DNA of 64,000 nucleotides, taken from NCBI GenBank assembly GCA_025558095.1, contig JAIVFI010000017.1, positions 558,001 through 622,000 on the forward strand, given 5' to 3'. Shown here piece after piece: positions 10,344-21,046 of this stretch (within the stretch, counting starts at the first letter, position 1; each line of letters begins with the position of its first letter). The position numbers were made by a program, and so were the translations under genes. A model generated the notes under the pieces. That model worked only from the letters and a program-made list of their open reading frames with translations. It ran no database searches and had not been told where the DNA came from. The stretch comes from Hyaloraphidium curvatum (Eukaryota > Monoblepharomycota > Hyaloraphidiomycetes > Hyaloraphidiales > Hyaloraphidiaceae).

Positions 10344-11016
10344 GGGTGGCGGGGCGGGAGTCGGGGGAAGGGGAGCGGGTTCACCGAGGGGGATGAGGGA
10401 GCGGGAAGTGGAAGCACGGGTATGAGGGGAAGTAGCCTATACAATGTATAAACGTATAAGGAGCTGTAGACAGGTATACAGGTTATACACAGGTAAAGGT
10501 CCGGGACAAATGAGTTGGGGAATGAAGCACGAATATGAAGACAAAGGTGTATATACACAGGAGCTAGGGATGCATTACACAGAGATGCATGAGAATGAGC
10601 ATCGGATAGGAGTTCCGAAGCATGTGATAAGCTGTATACAAATATACACGTTATACACAGGTATGGGGGTAGAATCAGTGATTGTGAAAGGGGCAAGAAT
10701 TGCGGGGCCCCCAACTCCCGAAAAAGTTTTTCTGGGAATAAAGTGGTGTATAGAGTGTATAAGTGTATACAAAATATTAAAGAATAAAAAAGGTAAGGAG
10801 ATGGAGAGCAGATGCTTTAGAAAATGAAGCTTTAAAGAGAAGAACGTATATGTATATACACTAGCATTTGCTTAGCAAATAGGTGAGCAAATGCTAGTCA
10901 AGATGCTTGGACAGCATGTTAAAGCAGCCGGGACAGTAGCAGGGAGAGAGAGCACCAGATGGGAACGCCAGGGGCGGTCCTAGCAGGCCATGGCCTCAAC
11001 TATCGCACTATCGCAA
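10344..11016 (-). repeat. Right terminal inverted repeat
   Basis: About 673 bp, reverse complement of the left TIR. Near identity of the two ends implies recent activity or gene conversion between ends. Confidence 0.9.
10860..10898. repeat. Perfect 13-bp palindrome in right TIR
   Basis: Same arms as 6388-6426, with the complementary 13-nt loop, in mirror position relative to the right end of the element. Confidence 0.85.
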
Positions 11017-11917
11017 CAGTTCCCACAATTCCTGTAGTCGGTGTTGGGGTTGGAGCACCCTGTTGCGCAGAGAGCCGGCTTCTCGATCGGGCAGTAGCAG
11101 TAGCCGGACTGGCAGTAAGCGTCGGCATCTTGTGCGGTGCAAGCTGCCGGGCGGGATCAGCGGGACGCCAGCGAGGGTGGCAGGGCGCAGAGACAATTTG
11201 CGCACGAGCCGCAATGTTCGTTGTTGCTGTCGAGATCGAAGCAGGATCCGGAGCAGCACTCCGGGGTGGTGCCGCCACACGTTGTCGAGCAGGTCCCGCA
11301 GTTGTTCCCGTCCGTGGTCTTGTTGACGCAGTTCCCGGAGCACACCTCCATGCCGGGTCCCGTGCACACGTCGTAGCTCCGGTAGATCAGGCGGTGGTCG
11401 TCGGGCGCGATGCTGACGCAGGCGACGTGCCCTCGGGCGTTGTTGGGGAACCCGAACTCGCTGCATGGGGGCGGCGGCGGGACCCGGTTCAGCCTCGTCT
11501 TAAAATGCATAGGTCAACGCTACCAGAAGTCCAAGGGATCGCAGTCCGCGCAGCTGCGGGCGAAGATGTGGGGGACTCGGGTGGGTCTTGGCCCCCCGCC
11601 CGGGGTCAGTCGGGCCGCAGCGCGCCGGCGGGACGGGACCCACGACGCAGCGACGACCGAGACCGACGCAAACGCGAGCAGGACGGCGAGCAATGGCCCC
11701 ATTTGTGCGGCCGGCGGTGGTGTCCCCAATGGAGCGGTGTCGTCCCCGGTTCAGCCATGCTCGTCCCGCACCACGGCCTCCGGGGCCGTCCCTCAAAATA
11801 ATGGCACGGCCATCACGCCTGTTGCGAAGAAAGAAACCCGGGAGAACGCGTCACCGTTCTGTCCTATTCGTGCCCGCGATCCCGGCGGGCCGTCCAGGAA
11901 CCCGGGCCGCCACTCCC

Positions 11918-12992
11918 CTAGGAAGACGGGCAGAATATCTCCCCCGTTGCCACCACCCCGTTCCCCCTCATCACGCTCCACACCCCGACCCCCAGCGTGA
12001 TCCCCGTCGCCGCAAAACCCCGCACCGCCGCGAACCCGACCTCGAACCCCGCGAACCTGCCCCTCAGCCCCGCCAGGTCCGAGAACGACAGGAGAAGATC
12101 ACACCCGCGTGCGCCGCGGCCGCGGTGCGCCACGGCTCCGGGGCGCCGGGGGCGCGGGCGAGGTACAGGTGGAGCGTGCGCCGTGCGGCGGCGTACTGCG
12201 CGCCGATGTGGGAGACCTGCGAGTTGCTGGTGGCGAGGAGGACGAGGTCGGCGATGGTCACGGCGAAGAAGGAGAGGAGGAAGGCGAGGTTCCAGGCGGT
12301 GATGCAGGGGCCAGTTGCCTGCGCGGGCGCGGGGAACGCAAGCAGCTTTAGTCGAGCTGTGAGGAGGCGGCGGTGCGGGACCCACCAGCGTGAAGACGGC
12401 CACGACCAGGAAGCCGCCGCCCCAGAAGGCAATCATCGCTGGATTGATGAACAACGAGGACATGCGGGTCTGCCAGGAGGCGGTGAGGAGCGCGTGCAGC
12501 TGCACGTACAGCTCGTCTCCAGCTGGGGCCGGCGGAGGCCCGGGGGCGCCTTCCAGGAGGCCGGAGCGGTACCGCCGGAGCAGGCAGCGCAGGGCGCGGG
12601 ACATGGCCCGGTGCTGGAGGCGGAGGTCGAGCCGGAGCAGGGGGAGCTGCGTGGTGAAGCGGGACCAGGTATTGGGGAAGAACCACCACCAGCTTCCGGC
12701 GACTGCGGGAGAAGGGCGGGTGAACAAGAAGCGGGGGGGCGAACCGGAGCAAGAGACCCACTTCCAAGGAGCCCGAGGATGATGCACCACCACGTGGTCC
12801 AAAACACGGGACCGAAGGCGACGAACGCCGTCCACTGCAACGCATAAAACGTGCCGAACCCGGCCGCCCACATCCGCAGGTTTCCGTCCAGGAGCTTAAC
12901 GTATCCTACGGATGCAACCAGCCGGCCTGCGCACTCTTCTGACGGGCACGTGCAGAATGGGTCCTCGGCCTCGTGCTCGAGCAGGACCCCGC
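11918..12992 (-). pseudogene. CPC-family multi-pass membrane protein, copy B, lacking its N-terminal third
   Basis: Homology with the other copies begins just before the family motif (EDPFCTCPSEECAGRL) and continues through FWTTWWCIILGLLG, introns 12761-12703 and 12385-12319 (both GTGGGT...CAG, phase-consistent), a transmembrane pair, the SQVSHIGAQYAAAR helix and the family C-terminus (VWSVMRGNGVVATGEIFC), stop at 11918. A one-base shift near 12100 separates AAAAHAG from LLLSFSDLAGLRGRF. The N-terminal about 180 residues present in the other copies are missing; instead the sequence joins the tail of copy A near 13000-13040. Function unknown. Confidence 0.6.
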
Positions 12993-13043
12993 GGGGGGGC
13001 CTCTCCCGATCCAGATCCCGATTCCGATGCCGTTTCCCGTCCC

Positions 13044-14527
13044 GGCCGACCGTGAGCGTGATCACCGTGACCACCGCGGTCCTATGAGCGAGAACGAGAC
13101 GGGGAACCCGAGGAGGCGGTACCGGTACCGCTCGATGCCCAGGAACGACGACAGCAGCCTGTCGTGGGCCCGCAGCGCGGTTACCACCTCGGCGGGTGCC
13201 GGCGGCCTTCCCGCGGGCGTGCGGCGTCGGCGAGCATCTCGCGGATGCGCTGCTGCGCCTCGTGGTACAACCCCGTGAGGTCGTCCACGGCGAGGTTGCC
13301 GAGCGAGACCATGGACAGGTCCACGGCGAACCAGCCCAGGGGCCAGAGGAGCCTCGCGATCGGGCCAAAAGGGATGCAGGAGCCGGCGGCGCCCGTGATG
13401 GCCGCGTAGAAGACGAACACGACGAGGTAGAGGGAGGCGTTGATGGGGCCGACGAGCTGCACGCCGAAGCCCCACGACAGGGCGCGCGTGAGATGGTGGT
13501 GCACGTCCACGTACAGCTCCCGGCTGCCGATCAGCTCCAGCAGTTCGACCTCGGAAGCGCCGCCCTCGAGCGCGATGGAGTATCGCTCGAAGAAGGAGGC
13601 GAAGGCGACGTCGGCGGCCCTCTTTCCCAGCCTTCGGCGCAGGTCCAAGGTGGCCGAAGGTGATGAAGGTATCCCGATATCAATGGGAAGCAGCAAGTAA
13701 CAGGTCATGAACAGTAACAAGACGCCCAACACGGCCGACCACCACGTGGTCCAAAACTGCGCAGCGAAGGTGAAAAACGGGGTTACCACGAGGCACAGAA
13801 CGGAACCAAATTGGGTCACGAGCAGAAACAGGATCTTGACCAGCTGCTGCACTCCTCCCCTCCTCGCGATCCCGCCAGCGCACGAGGATCTGTCGCACGG
13901 GCAGAATGGGTCGTTCTCTTCGTGCGAAACGAGCTTCGAAGCGGTCTCCAAATGCGTCCCGACTTCCACGTTGCGATCGGCGGCGGCATCAACGCCACGC
14001 ACGAGCTGGCTCCACCGCGCGAGACCCGCGAGGTAGTGGTTCCCCATGTCCGGGCCATCGCCCGACTCGCCCTTGCCCGCGTGGCCCGCCCTGTTCGAGT
14101 GTATGAACGGGAAGATGGCCAGCACCGCGATGCCGCAGGCGTAGCCGGCGAACGAGGCGGCGATCTGCGCGGCGCCGAAGCGGCCGTCGTCGAAGCTCCA
14201 CCCCAGCCCCAGCACCGCGAGCGCGGCGGCGTGGAACCCGTAGAACCGGACCGCGATCCTGCGGCCGACCGGCCAGATGGCAAACTGCGCCCGGGCCAGC
14301 CCGCGGAACAGCGGCGGGAGCTCGCGGAGGAGCGCGTCCCTGGTCAGCGGGTCGGACGCGCGCGCCGCGGCGGCGGGGTCCGCGGGGGGCGCCTTCCACG
14401 CGGTGCCGCCGTCGGGCGCCGCGCCGGTCGCGGAGAGCCACCCGCCCGGCATCGGGTGTTGGCCGCGCGGACAGAGCGCGAGCCATTCCCGGGGCGCGAA
14501 CGCGGCGGGCGAGGGCAGGCGGCCCAT
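13044..14527 (-). pseudogene. CPC-family multi-pass membrane protein, copy A, frameshifted tail
   Basis: The main frame runs from Met 14527 (MGRLPSPAAFAPREWLALCP, matching the starts of the other copies) to about 13210: two N-terminal transmembrane segments, the motif DPFCPCDRSSCAGG, FWTTWWSAVLGV plus a long hydrophobic stretch, a soluble loop, two more hydrophobic segments, and the helix LTGLYHEAQQRIREMLA. The frame then ends in a stop at 13181-13183, but the family tail continues in the other two frames (LRAHDRLLSSFLGIERYRYR; TAVVTVITLTVG) to about 13044. So at least two small indels break the C-terminus. I do not recognise the family from any characterised protein. Confidence 0.65.
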
Positions 14528-14927
14528 GGCACGTCGATGCGGCTCGTCCGCAGACTCCGTTCAAGGCGGGCAAAGGGGCTGGTCCGACTGGCCCCACGTT
14601 TCCGTGGTCCTCATTAAGAAGGACGAGGAGCGTGAGCTGTTTTATCAAGCTTCCAGCACTTTGCTCGGGCTACCTTCGGTTGGACGTTGGAAGGTGAGGC
14701 GGAACGTGCTGCTGAGCGTCGCCGCTGCCGCGGTGAAGCCGGCCGCCGTCACTCGCTGGCAGGCTGTGAAGCGGGCCGCGGACATGGATGGCCAGGGACG
14801 GCGCGGCGCTTGGACCACGACGGAAGTCTGCGGCCGAGGATGCGTGTGACGGTTGGTGGCACCGCGTTTGGAAATCGCGTGTCCCCCGTGTCGGCCTCCA
14901 CGTGGCGGGGCATGAGATACTCTCTCG

Positions 14928-15700
14928 GCCAGTTTTGGTGATCAGGTAGCACCTGTACACTGGATTTTCGACGCACGTGAATGCTCCGGTCCGAAATCGA
15001 TGGATGGGCGCTTGCTCCACATCGCCCGGGGATGCATCGCAGGGTTCGGCATAATAGGTGCACTTCCCGTCGGGGTGCCAACTCCGTCGAGTTTTGTCAT
15101 CTGACAGCCCACGGAGCGTCAATTCCCGACGCACACAAATCTGCTGGTCCGAATTTGCCGGATGGGCACTGGCTCCACATCCGCCCTGGGATGCAGGGGT
15201 GCACGAAGCCGGCATGCTAGCAGCCCTGGTACCCTTTCCGTCAGTGTTGATGATCAGGAAGGGCCCAGACGGTCGATTCCCCACGCAGTTGATTGTTCTG
15301 ATCAGGTGTTTCCGGACGAGACCTCGCTCCACATACCCTGGGGATGTCGGGGTCCACGAAGCAGGTGCCCTGCCGCCGGCCCCTTATTCCGTCAGTTCTG
15401 GCGATCAGGCACGGCCCGAACTTTCAATTCCCGACGCAGTTCAATGTCCTAGTCCGAAATTGCTGGGTGGGCGCTTGCTCCACATTCACCAGGTTCATGC
15501 CATCGATGGGGAGGGTATAGGGCATCCCGGTGGGGCTGCCATCAGTTCTGGCGATCAGTGGAAGGCAGGGCCGGACCGTCGATTCCCGACACAGTTGAAT
15601 ATAGTGCGCCAAAATTGGCACAGGAGTGCTGGCTCCACATCCGCCCGGGGGATGCTGGGGTCCGCGAAGCAGACCTCTCAGGGAGCGCGACCAGAAGGGA
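14928..15700. repeat. Five diverged tandem units of about 150-160 bp
   Basis: Units start near 14930, 15092, 15242, 15393 and 15543. Recurrent words in the same order are AGTT(C/T)TGGCGATCAG, ATTCCCGACGCAGTT, GGTCCGAAATTG, CTTGCTCCACAT, GGGGATG and GGGTCCACGAAG. Open frames on either strand do not stay in phase between units, so I treat it as non-coding or a relic. The rest of 14528-16127 shows no convincing gene. Confidence 0.75.
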
Positions 15701-16127
15701 CCGGCAGGCGCGCTGGCTGCCGAAGGACAAGGCCGCCCGGCCCCGATGCGATCCGAAGGTACTAGTTCCCACCAAAGGATCCTCACGGGTTTGAGCAATC
15801 CGACGGCGGCCTTGTCCGAGGTGTGTGGATGCTTGCGGACCTCCCGTCACCGCGTCCCACGACCCTGGTGCCTTGAGGGGCTGCCATCCCGCCCCAAACA
15901 CCCGCCAGCACTATCAATCAGTTTAATAACATCCACGACGTGCTCTGAAATGCCACGTCGGGCCCCCTAGTGGGAGGGGGAGGGACGATGAGTCCGGGGT
16001 CCGCACCAGCCCGGGCACCGCCTTTGCTCGATTTCGGCGCGATGGCCCCGTGCCCACTCCACACCCATGGCGGTGCCTCCGGCAGCCTGTAGCCGGGCGG
16101 GCAGCCGACGCCGAGCGGCCGCGCGCG

Positions 16128-18026
16128 ATGGCGCGGCGTGACGTGCGCCGCGAGCCGAGGGCGCCCGCAGCGGCATCCCGCGCCGCCCGCGCGCTCCCGC
16201 CGCTCCTCGCCCTCCTCGCCGTCTGCCTGCTGAGTGCCGCCGGCGCCTCCGCACAGTCGGACGACGCAGGCGGCCCCTCGCGGCGGCCCGGCCAGTGCCC
16301 GCCCGACTGCACCGCGACCATCCGCGTGTGCGGCTCCGGCTCGTCGGCCGACCTGCGCTTCCTCGCGTGCATCTGCACCGAGACGTACCTCGCCGCGTTC
16401 GACAAGTGCGCCGCGCTGTGCCTCTCTCCCCAAGGCGGGACCGCCAACGCCTCGAGCCAGGCAGGCCTCTCCGGCTACGCTGTCCGCGTGCGCTGCGCTC
16501 AGGTCGGATTCGCGCCGCCGCCCGGGGAGGGCGCCCCGCCGCGGAACACCACCTGGTTGGGACTTTCCAGGCCGCACCTGGTGCTCAGAGGGCCTGCAGG
16601 CAACCCGCCGCCCGCGTGGTACGGCACCGCTTCTACCGCGAGCGCGTCGCCCACCACCACACCGGACGCCTCCCCCTCCCCTGCCCCGTCCGAAATGTCC
16701 ACCTTGAGGATATCCCGCACCTCGACGCGCACCTTCAGCAGGTCGCCGACCCTCATCGGCAACCCCGTCGCCCCCGCCCCCACCGGCTCGGCCGTCGCCG
16801 CAGCCGCCGCACCCTCGGACGGCGGCTTCCCCACCTGGGCACTGGCCCTCATCTGCGCCCTCGCGGGCTCGGCGGCCGTCATCGTCGCCCTGGGCGTGTG
16901 GTTCTGCTGCCGCCACCGCAACAAGCGGGAGAAGCCCGCGGCGGCGGCCCCAGCCCCCGAGATGTCGACGACGCGCGGCGCCAAGTCGCCCACGGATCCC
17001 CGCACCCCCACCTCCCCGCGCTCAGTTCCACCGCCCACCCCCCTCTCCGCCTCCTCCCGCACCGCACAGCGCACCCCGACCTCGCCCCCCTCCTACTCCA
17101 CCCCTTCGCCGCACCCCCGCTCGCCCACATCCCCCGCGCCGAGCTACCAGACCTACCCCTCCTCCGGCGGCGGGGCAAGGCGCGAAAAGGACCGCCCGCG
17201 GAAGCAGGCGACCTTCGAGGACCCCTCGGCGAGCATCCTGGACGCGTACGCGGCCCCCGCTTGGGACGACGTCGTCTTGGCGGGCCCGCCGAAGCTGGAT
17301 AGGGACAGGATGGTCCGCGCGACGGCGTCGGATTCGGTGGCGAGCAGGAAGGCGCGGCTCGGTCGGATCGACACGGGGGTCGCGAGGGGGGAAGGACCGG
17401 GGACGGGCACGCCGAGGGACGGCACGCCGTTCGACCCCCGCTACGCGGCGGAGCAGTTCGCGAGCGGAACCCCCGCATCGGCGCGCACGCCCACCCTCGA
17501 CAAACCGCGCACCCGCACGCCCCCCGACCCCGCGCCCGCGGACCTCCCGAACCCCCGCGAGCGGGACCTGCCCCCCCTCCCGCCGCCCACCCCCCCTCCC
17601 GCCCCGCCGACGCCCCCCTCCGCCCCCGCGCAGCCTCCCACGCCCATGAGCGCATCGCTCCCCCCCCTCGCCCCGACGGGCAACGGCACCCCATCCGGCC
17701 CCCGCCCCGCGCCCTTCTCCTCCCCCGCCACCCCCTCCACCCCCCTCGCCTCCCCAACCTCCGCCCTCCCCTCGCCCATCGAAGCCTTCGCGGCCCTCGG
17801 CCTCTCCCGCCCGCGCCCCACCGCCTCCTCCACCCTCCCGCAGACCACCCCGACCCCCGAAGGCACGCGCTGGGCGTCGTTTGCCGAGCTCCGCGCGCAC
17901 GTGGCCGCGGTGGGGAGGGGCAGCGAGGACGGGAGCGAGGGGACCGTGGGCGGGGAGGCGGGGGGGAGGGAGAGCCCCAAGAGCGGGAGGAGCGCGGGGG
18001 GGAGCAGCGGGACCGTGGCGAGCTAG
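16128..18026 (+). CDS. Cys-rich, Pro-rich single-pass membrane protein
   Basis: 632 codons from Met 16128, chosen because it precedes an Ala/Leu-rich signal peptide (ALPPLLALLAVCLLSAAGAS). A compact Cys domain follows at residues about 55-120 (CPPDC...C...FLACICTETYLAAFDKCAALC), recalling fungal cell-surface Cys domains such as CFEM though not identifiable as one. Then come a Ser/Thr/Pro linker, one transmembrane helix (ALALICALAGSAAVIVALGVWF) and a basic stop-transfer (RHRNKRE). The about 370-residue cytoplasmic tail is dominated by Pro, Ser and Thr with TP/SP sites. Architecture suggests a surface sensor or wall-anchored receptor; no enzymatic domain is seen. Confidence 0.75.
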   Translation: MARRDVRREPRAPAAASRAARALPPLLALLAVCLLSAAGASAQSDDAGGPSRRPGQCPPDCTATIRVCGSGSSADLRFLACICTETYLAAFDKCAALCLSPQGGTANASSQAGLSGYAVRVRCAQVGFAPPPGEGAPPRNTTWLGLSRPHLVLRGPAGNPPPAWYGTASTASASPTTTPDASPSPAPSEMSTLRISRTSTRTFSRSPTLIGNPVAPAPTGSAVAAAAAPSDGGFPTWALALICALAGSAAVIVALGVWFCCRHRNKREKPAAAAPAPEMSTTRGAKSPTDPRTPTSPRSVPPPTPLSASSRTAQRTPTSPPSYSTPSPHPRSPTSPAPSYQTYPSSGGGARREKDRPRKQATFEDPSASILDAYAAPAWDDVVLAGPPKLDRDRMVRATASDSVASRKARLGRIDTGVARGEGPGTGTPRDGTPFDPRYAAEQFASGTPASARTPTLDKPRTRTPPDPAPADLPNPRERDLPPLPPPTPPPAPPTPPSAPAQPPTPMSASLPPLAPTGNGTPSGPRPAPFSSPATPSTPLASPTSALPSPIEAFAALGLSRPRPTASSTLPQTTPTPEGTRWASFAELRAHVAAVGRGSEDGSEGTVGGEAGGRESPKSGRSAGGSSGTVAS

Positions 18027-18837
18027 GGCGGGGCGCGGCAAAGGGCGCGATGCGGTGATGCATCCGGAGCATATAGCACGGTGTGGAAAGTGTATATTAC
18101 GCTCTATTGCTATTGTTTTTGTGTGGCACGCCGGGACGTACAACGAGCAGCCGGATGCGCCGGTTTGATTCGGGCGGGCGTGCGGTGGCCTCGAAAACGC
18201 CGATCGTCGTCCCGTCCCGTCGTTCCCTCTGTCCATGCCAACATGCTACGGATCGCGATGGGCAACTACTCGGGCGTTCGCGGGCTGGAAATCTGGATCG
18301 ACTCGCTCGAAGATGCCTCATCGTGAGCACCTCCACGCTTGGACGACGTGCGGCTCTGGCCCGGGCTCGAGTTCCCGCAGATCCCGAAACCGTCGCCGAG
18401 GTCGCAGCTCAACTCGCTGGCTTCCCGAAGCGGACTCGGGTGCCCATCGACCCTCCGACCGTGCAGGCGGCGAAGGCTTCCCCGGACGACGGCGACAGGA
18501 GGCGGCTGCGTTCGTGCGTGGGGGTGCCCCAAGCTGCCCATCACGTGGACCCGGATGCGCGGAATCTCGCCGGCGTGCTGCGCGGGGACCGCGGGAACGT
18601 GCCGCAGTCGTCGGTCGCGGAGAGCCCGCTGCGACGACCACGCGGAGCTGGATTCGGGAAAAAGATACTCGAACTTTGGAAGTACGCCTCGACTCGATGA
18701 ATCCAATCGCATAGCAATACAGTTGCACGCAAACACTTGCCTAACAGGTGTGGCATACCGACCAAGCCCTTACGCCTCATCCCGAACTCGCCGCCGGCCG
18801 TCTCCCATCCGTTTCACGGTCCGCCGCCCCCGCCACG
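18027..18837. other. Intergenic, no gene recognised
   Basis: Short overlapping open frames exist on both strands (for example 18083-18700 and 18266-18736), but none shows a domain, signal peptide or consistent splice pattern. The last 150 bp precede the monooxygenase start. Confidence 0.6.
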
Positions 18838-21046
18838 ATGGCCGAGCGCGCGCAGGCGTCCTTCCCGCAGCGGGACCGCTACCCCGCCGAGTTCCCCCCC
18901 GTCGGCCTGCCCAACGGCGTGACGCTCGAGGACATCGGCTCCGGCTCCGAGACCTTCAACGGCAAGGCCCCCAAAGACCCGCGCGGCTTCTCCCGCGCCG
19001 ACCCGTACGGCATGTACCGCAACGCCGAGACCGTGTCCCCCGCGACGCACCCGCTGGAACCGCTGTACCTCCCCGACTTCGAGCGCGAGGTCATGGGGTT
19101 GTCGCCCGCGCCCGAGTACACCACGGACACGCCGAGGGCCGCGCGGGTGGTGTTCATCGGCGGGGGCATGGCCGGGATCAACTTCGGGATCATGGCGCAG
19201 TACAGGCTCAAGAACGCGAGCTTCCGGATCTTTGAGAAGAACCCCGAGATGGGCGGAACCTGTGAGCTCTCTTCTCCCGTTCCTGCTGGGGCGAGCTGAC
19301 GATTCTCTTCCCCCTCTCACGCTGCCAGGGTACGACAACAAGTACCCGGGTCTGCGCTGCGACGTTCCGAGCTACTCGTACACCTTCCGTTTCGAGAACA
19401 ACGACTGGAGCGAGAGCTTCGCCCAGGGCCCCGAGATAAAGACCTACTTCCAGAGGTGATTCCTCCGCCTTGCCTGTTGGCACCCATCCTGACGGCGCGC
19501 CGCGGACAGGGTCGCGAAAAAGTACAACATCCTTCCCTATGTGACGTTCAATGCCGAGGTGCGGGTGCTAGAGTGGCAGGAGGACCGGAAGAAGTGGAAG
19601 ATTGGGGTCGAGGTCAAGGGAAAGATGGAGTGGGACGAGGCCGACTTCGTCATTGTGGGTCTCCTTTCGCACTCTTCCCATTTCGAGCCTCACCCATTGC
19701 GCTGCGGCCAGTCCGGAATGGGCTTCCTCAACCGCCCCAAGAACCCCGACATCCCCGGCTTCTCCACCTTCCCCCGCGTCGTGCACACCGCGCGCTGGCC
19801 GTCGGACCTCGTCGTCAAGCCCACCGACAGGGTGGGCGTGATCGGCACCGGCAGCTCGGGGCTGCAGGTCATCGGCGCGCTGGCGACCATGGTGAAGGAG
19901 GGGAAGTTGACGGTGTTCATGCGGACGCGTGGGTGTCCCCGGCGGCAGCCGGGCTGATCGATGGGCTCACACTCGCCGCCGCACCGGAACAGCGACCTAC
20001 ATCCTCCCCTCGGGACCCATGGAGCTCGACCCCGAGCGCAAGAAGCAGTTCATGGACCCGAGGTTCTACTACCGCCACGTGCACCTGGCCTTTTTGGCCA
20101 GCGAGCGCGACTTCACAGCCTTCTTCCGGGGGAGCAAGCACCAGGCCAACCTGCAGGCCACGGCCAAGGCGTTCATGGAGGCCAACATCAAGGACAAGAA
20201 GCTGCTGGAGAAGCTGGTGGGCGGCCCCGGCGGCAGATGGCTTGTCCGATGGCATCTGATGTTTCCGTTCAACCGCCCAGATGCCGAGCTACCCCGTCGG
20301 ATGCCGCCGCCTGACGCTCACCAAGCCCTTCCTCGACGCCGTGCAAATGCCCCACGTCGAGGTGGAGCGCGGCGACATTGTCCGGATCGACCCCAAGGGC
20401 CTCGTCACCCGGGCCGCGGACGGCACCGAGACGCACCACGACCTGGACCTCCTCGTCAGCGCCACGGGGTTCGACGTGACCTACACCAACCCGCGGATGA
20501 AGGTCACCGGGCGCGGGGGGAAGGACCTCTGGGCGCGGTTCTCCCCCAGGCCGTTGGCATACCGGAGCGTGACCGTGGACGGGTTCCCCAACTTTGTCTT
20601 CTCGATGGGGCCCTACCCGCCTTTGGCGCACAACTCGATCTTCTGCCACACGCAGCAGCAGATCAACTACGTGGGTATCCCCCGTCGCCGTGCCGACAGC
20701 GGAGCTGATTCGCCGCGGCTCGACAGGCCCTGCAGATGGTCGTCAGGTGGCAGTGCGACCCCACCATCCTCAGCTTCGAGGTCAAGAAGGACAAGGTGGA
20801 CGAGTTCGACCGCAAGGCGCAGGAGTTCCTCAAGGGGAGCATCTGGATCGAGCCGTGCGGCGGGTGGTGGGTTCGCTTTTGTGCGGGGCGACGCGGATCG
20901 CGGCTGATCGGTTCGGCAGGTACAACCAGCGCGGCGGTGGAGGGTACCTCGTGCAGTGGCCCGGGTCGGGCATGCATCACAACAAGAGCATTTACGCTCC
21001 GGATTACTCGGACTACATCGTCGAGAAGGTCGAGGGGAAGCTGTAG
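18838..21046 (+). CDS. Flavin monooxygenase, Baeyer-Villiger type (BVMO 1)
   Basis: Eight exons: 18838-19261, 19329-19455, 19510-19654, 19712-19928, 19993-20216, 20281-20670, 20727-20866 and 20920-21046, giving 597 residues with all phases matching. FAD-binding GGGMAG sits in VVFIGGGMAGINFG, followed by GGTWYDNKYPG (created by intron 1). The NADPH Rossmann motif is VGVIGTGSSGLQ, and the late SATGFDVTY motif is present. The region equivalent to the BVMO fingerprint FxGxxxHTxxW reads TFPRVVHTARW, keeping HTxxW but losing F and G. The enzyme should oxidise a ketone or other carbonyl with NADPH and O2; substrate unknown. Introns average about 58 nt. Confidence 0.88.

Larger units (their letters stand above)
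6270..11016. mobile_element. 4.75-kb AT-rich TIR element with D5/SF3-type helicase gene
   Basis: Bounded by long inverted repeats starting TTGCGATAGTGSGATAG (6270-6943 and 10344-11016), with the 3-bp direct repeat CAG at 6267-6269 and 11017-11019. The interior (6944-10343) and the TIRs are visibly AT-richer than the host DNA. It holds a broken helicase gene, a second minus-strand ORF and a plus-strand F-box-like ORF. I see no DDE transposase, tyrosine recombinase or DNA polymerase. The helicase family is typical of viruses, plasmids and polinton-like elements. The element could be a deletion derivative of such an element or a helper-dependent new type. Confidence 0.85.
190..11702 (-). pseudogene. 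Secreted Stig1-like cysteine-repeat protein gene, split by two mobile elements
   Basis: Six inferred exons on the minus strand: 11702-11524, 11460-11195, 11143-11017 continued at 6266-6175, 6112-6104 continued at 619-494, 401-317 and 242-190 (stop TGA 190-192). The Met at 11702 opens a signal peptide (MGPLLAVLLAFASVSVVAAS). Mature parts are repeats of the type NNCGTC, CCSGSC and NCGRC, the spacing of Stig1-type extracellular Cys-rich domains. Introns have GT/AG ends, CTGAY-like branch sites and matching phases. A 4.7-kb TIR element interrupts exon 3 and a retrotransposon interrupts exon 4. Frame is continuous across both sites once each insertion and one target copy are removed. Exon 5 is out of frame by one base, most simply one extra A in the AAAA run near 379-382. 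The present locus cannot make the full protein; its role is unknown. Confidence 0.72.

Noticed and set aside
16879-18236. Two approximately 400-codon minus-strand frames opposite the Pro-rich tail
   Set aside because: Poly-Gly/Arg shadows of a Pro/Ala-rich coding sequence; no starts or motifs.
18083-18736. Possible gene upstream of BVMO 1
   Set aside because: Comparable open frames on both strands and no protein-like segments.
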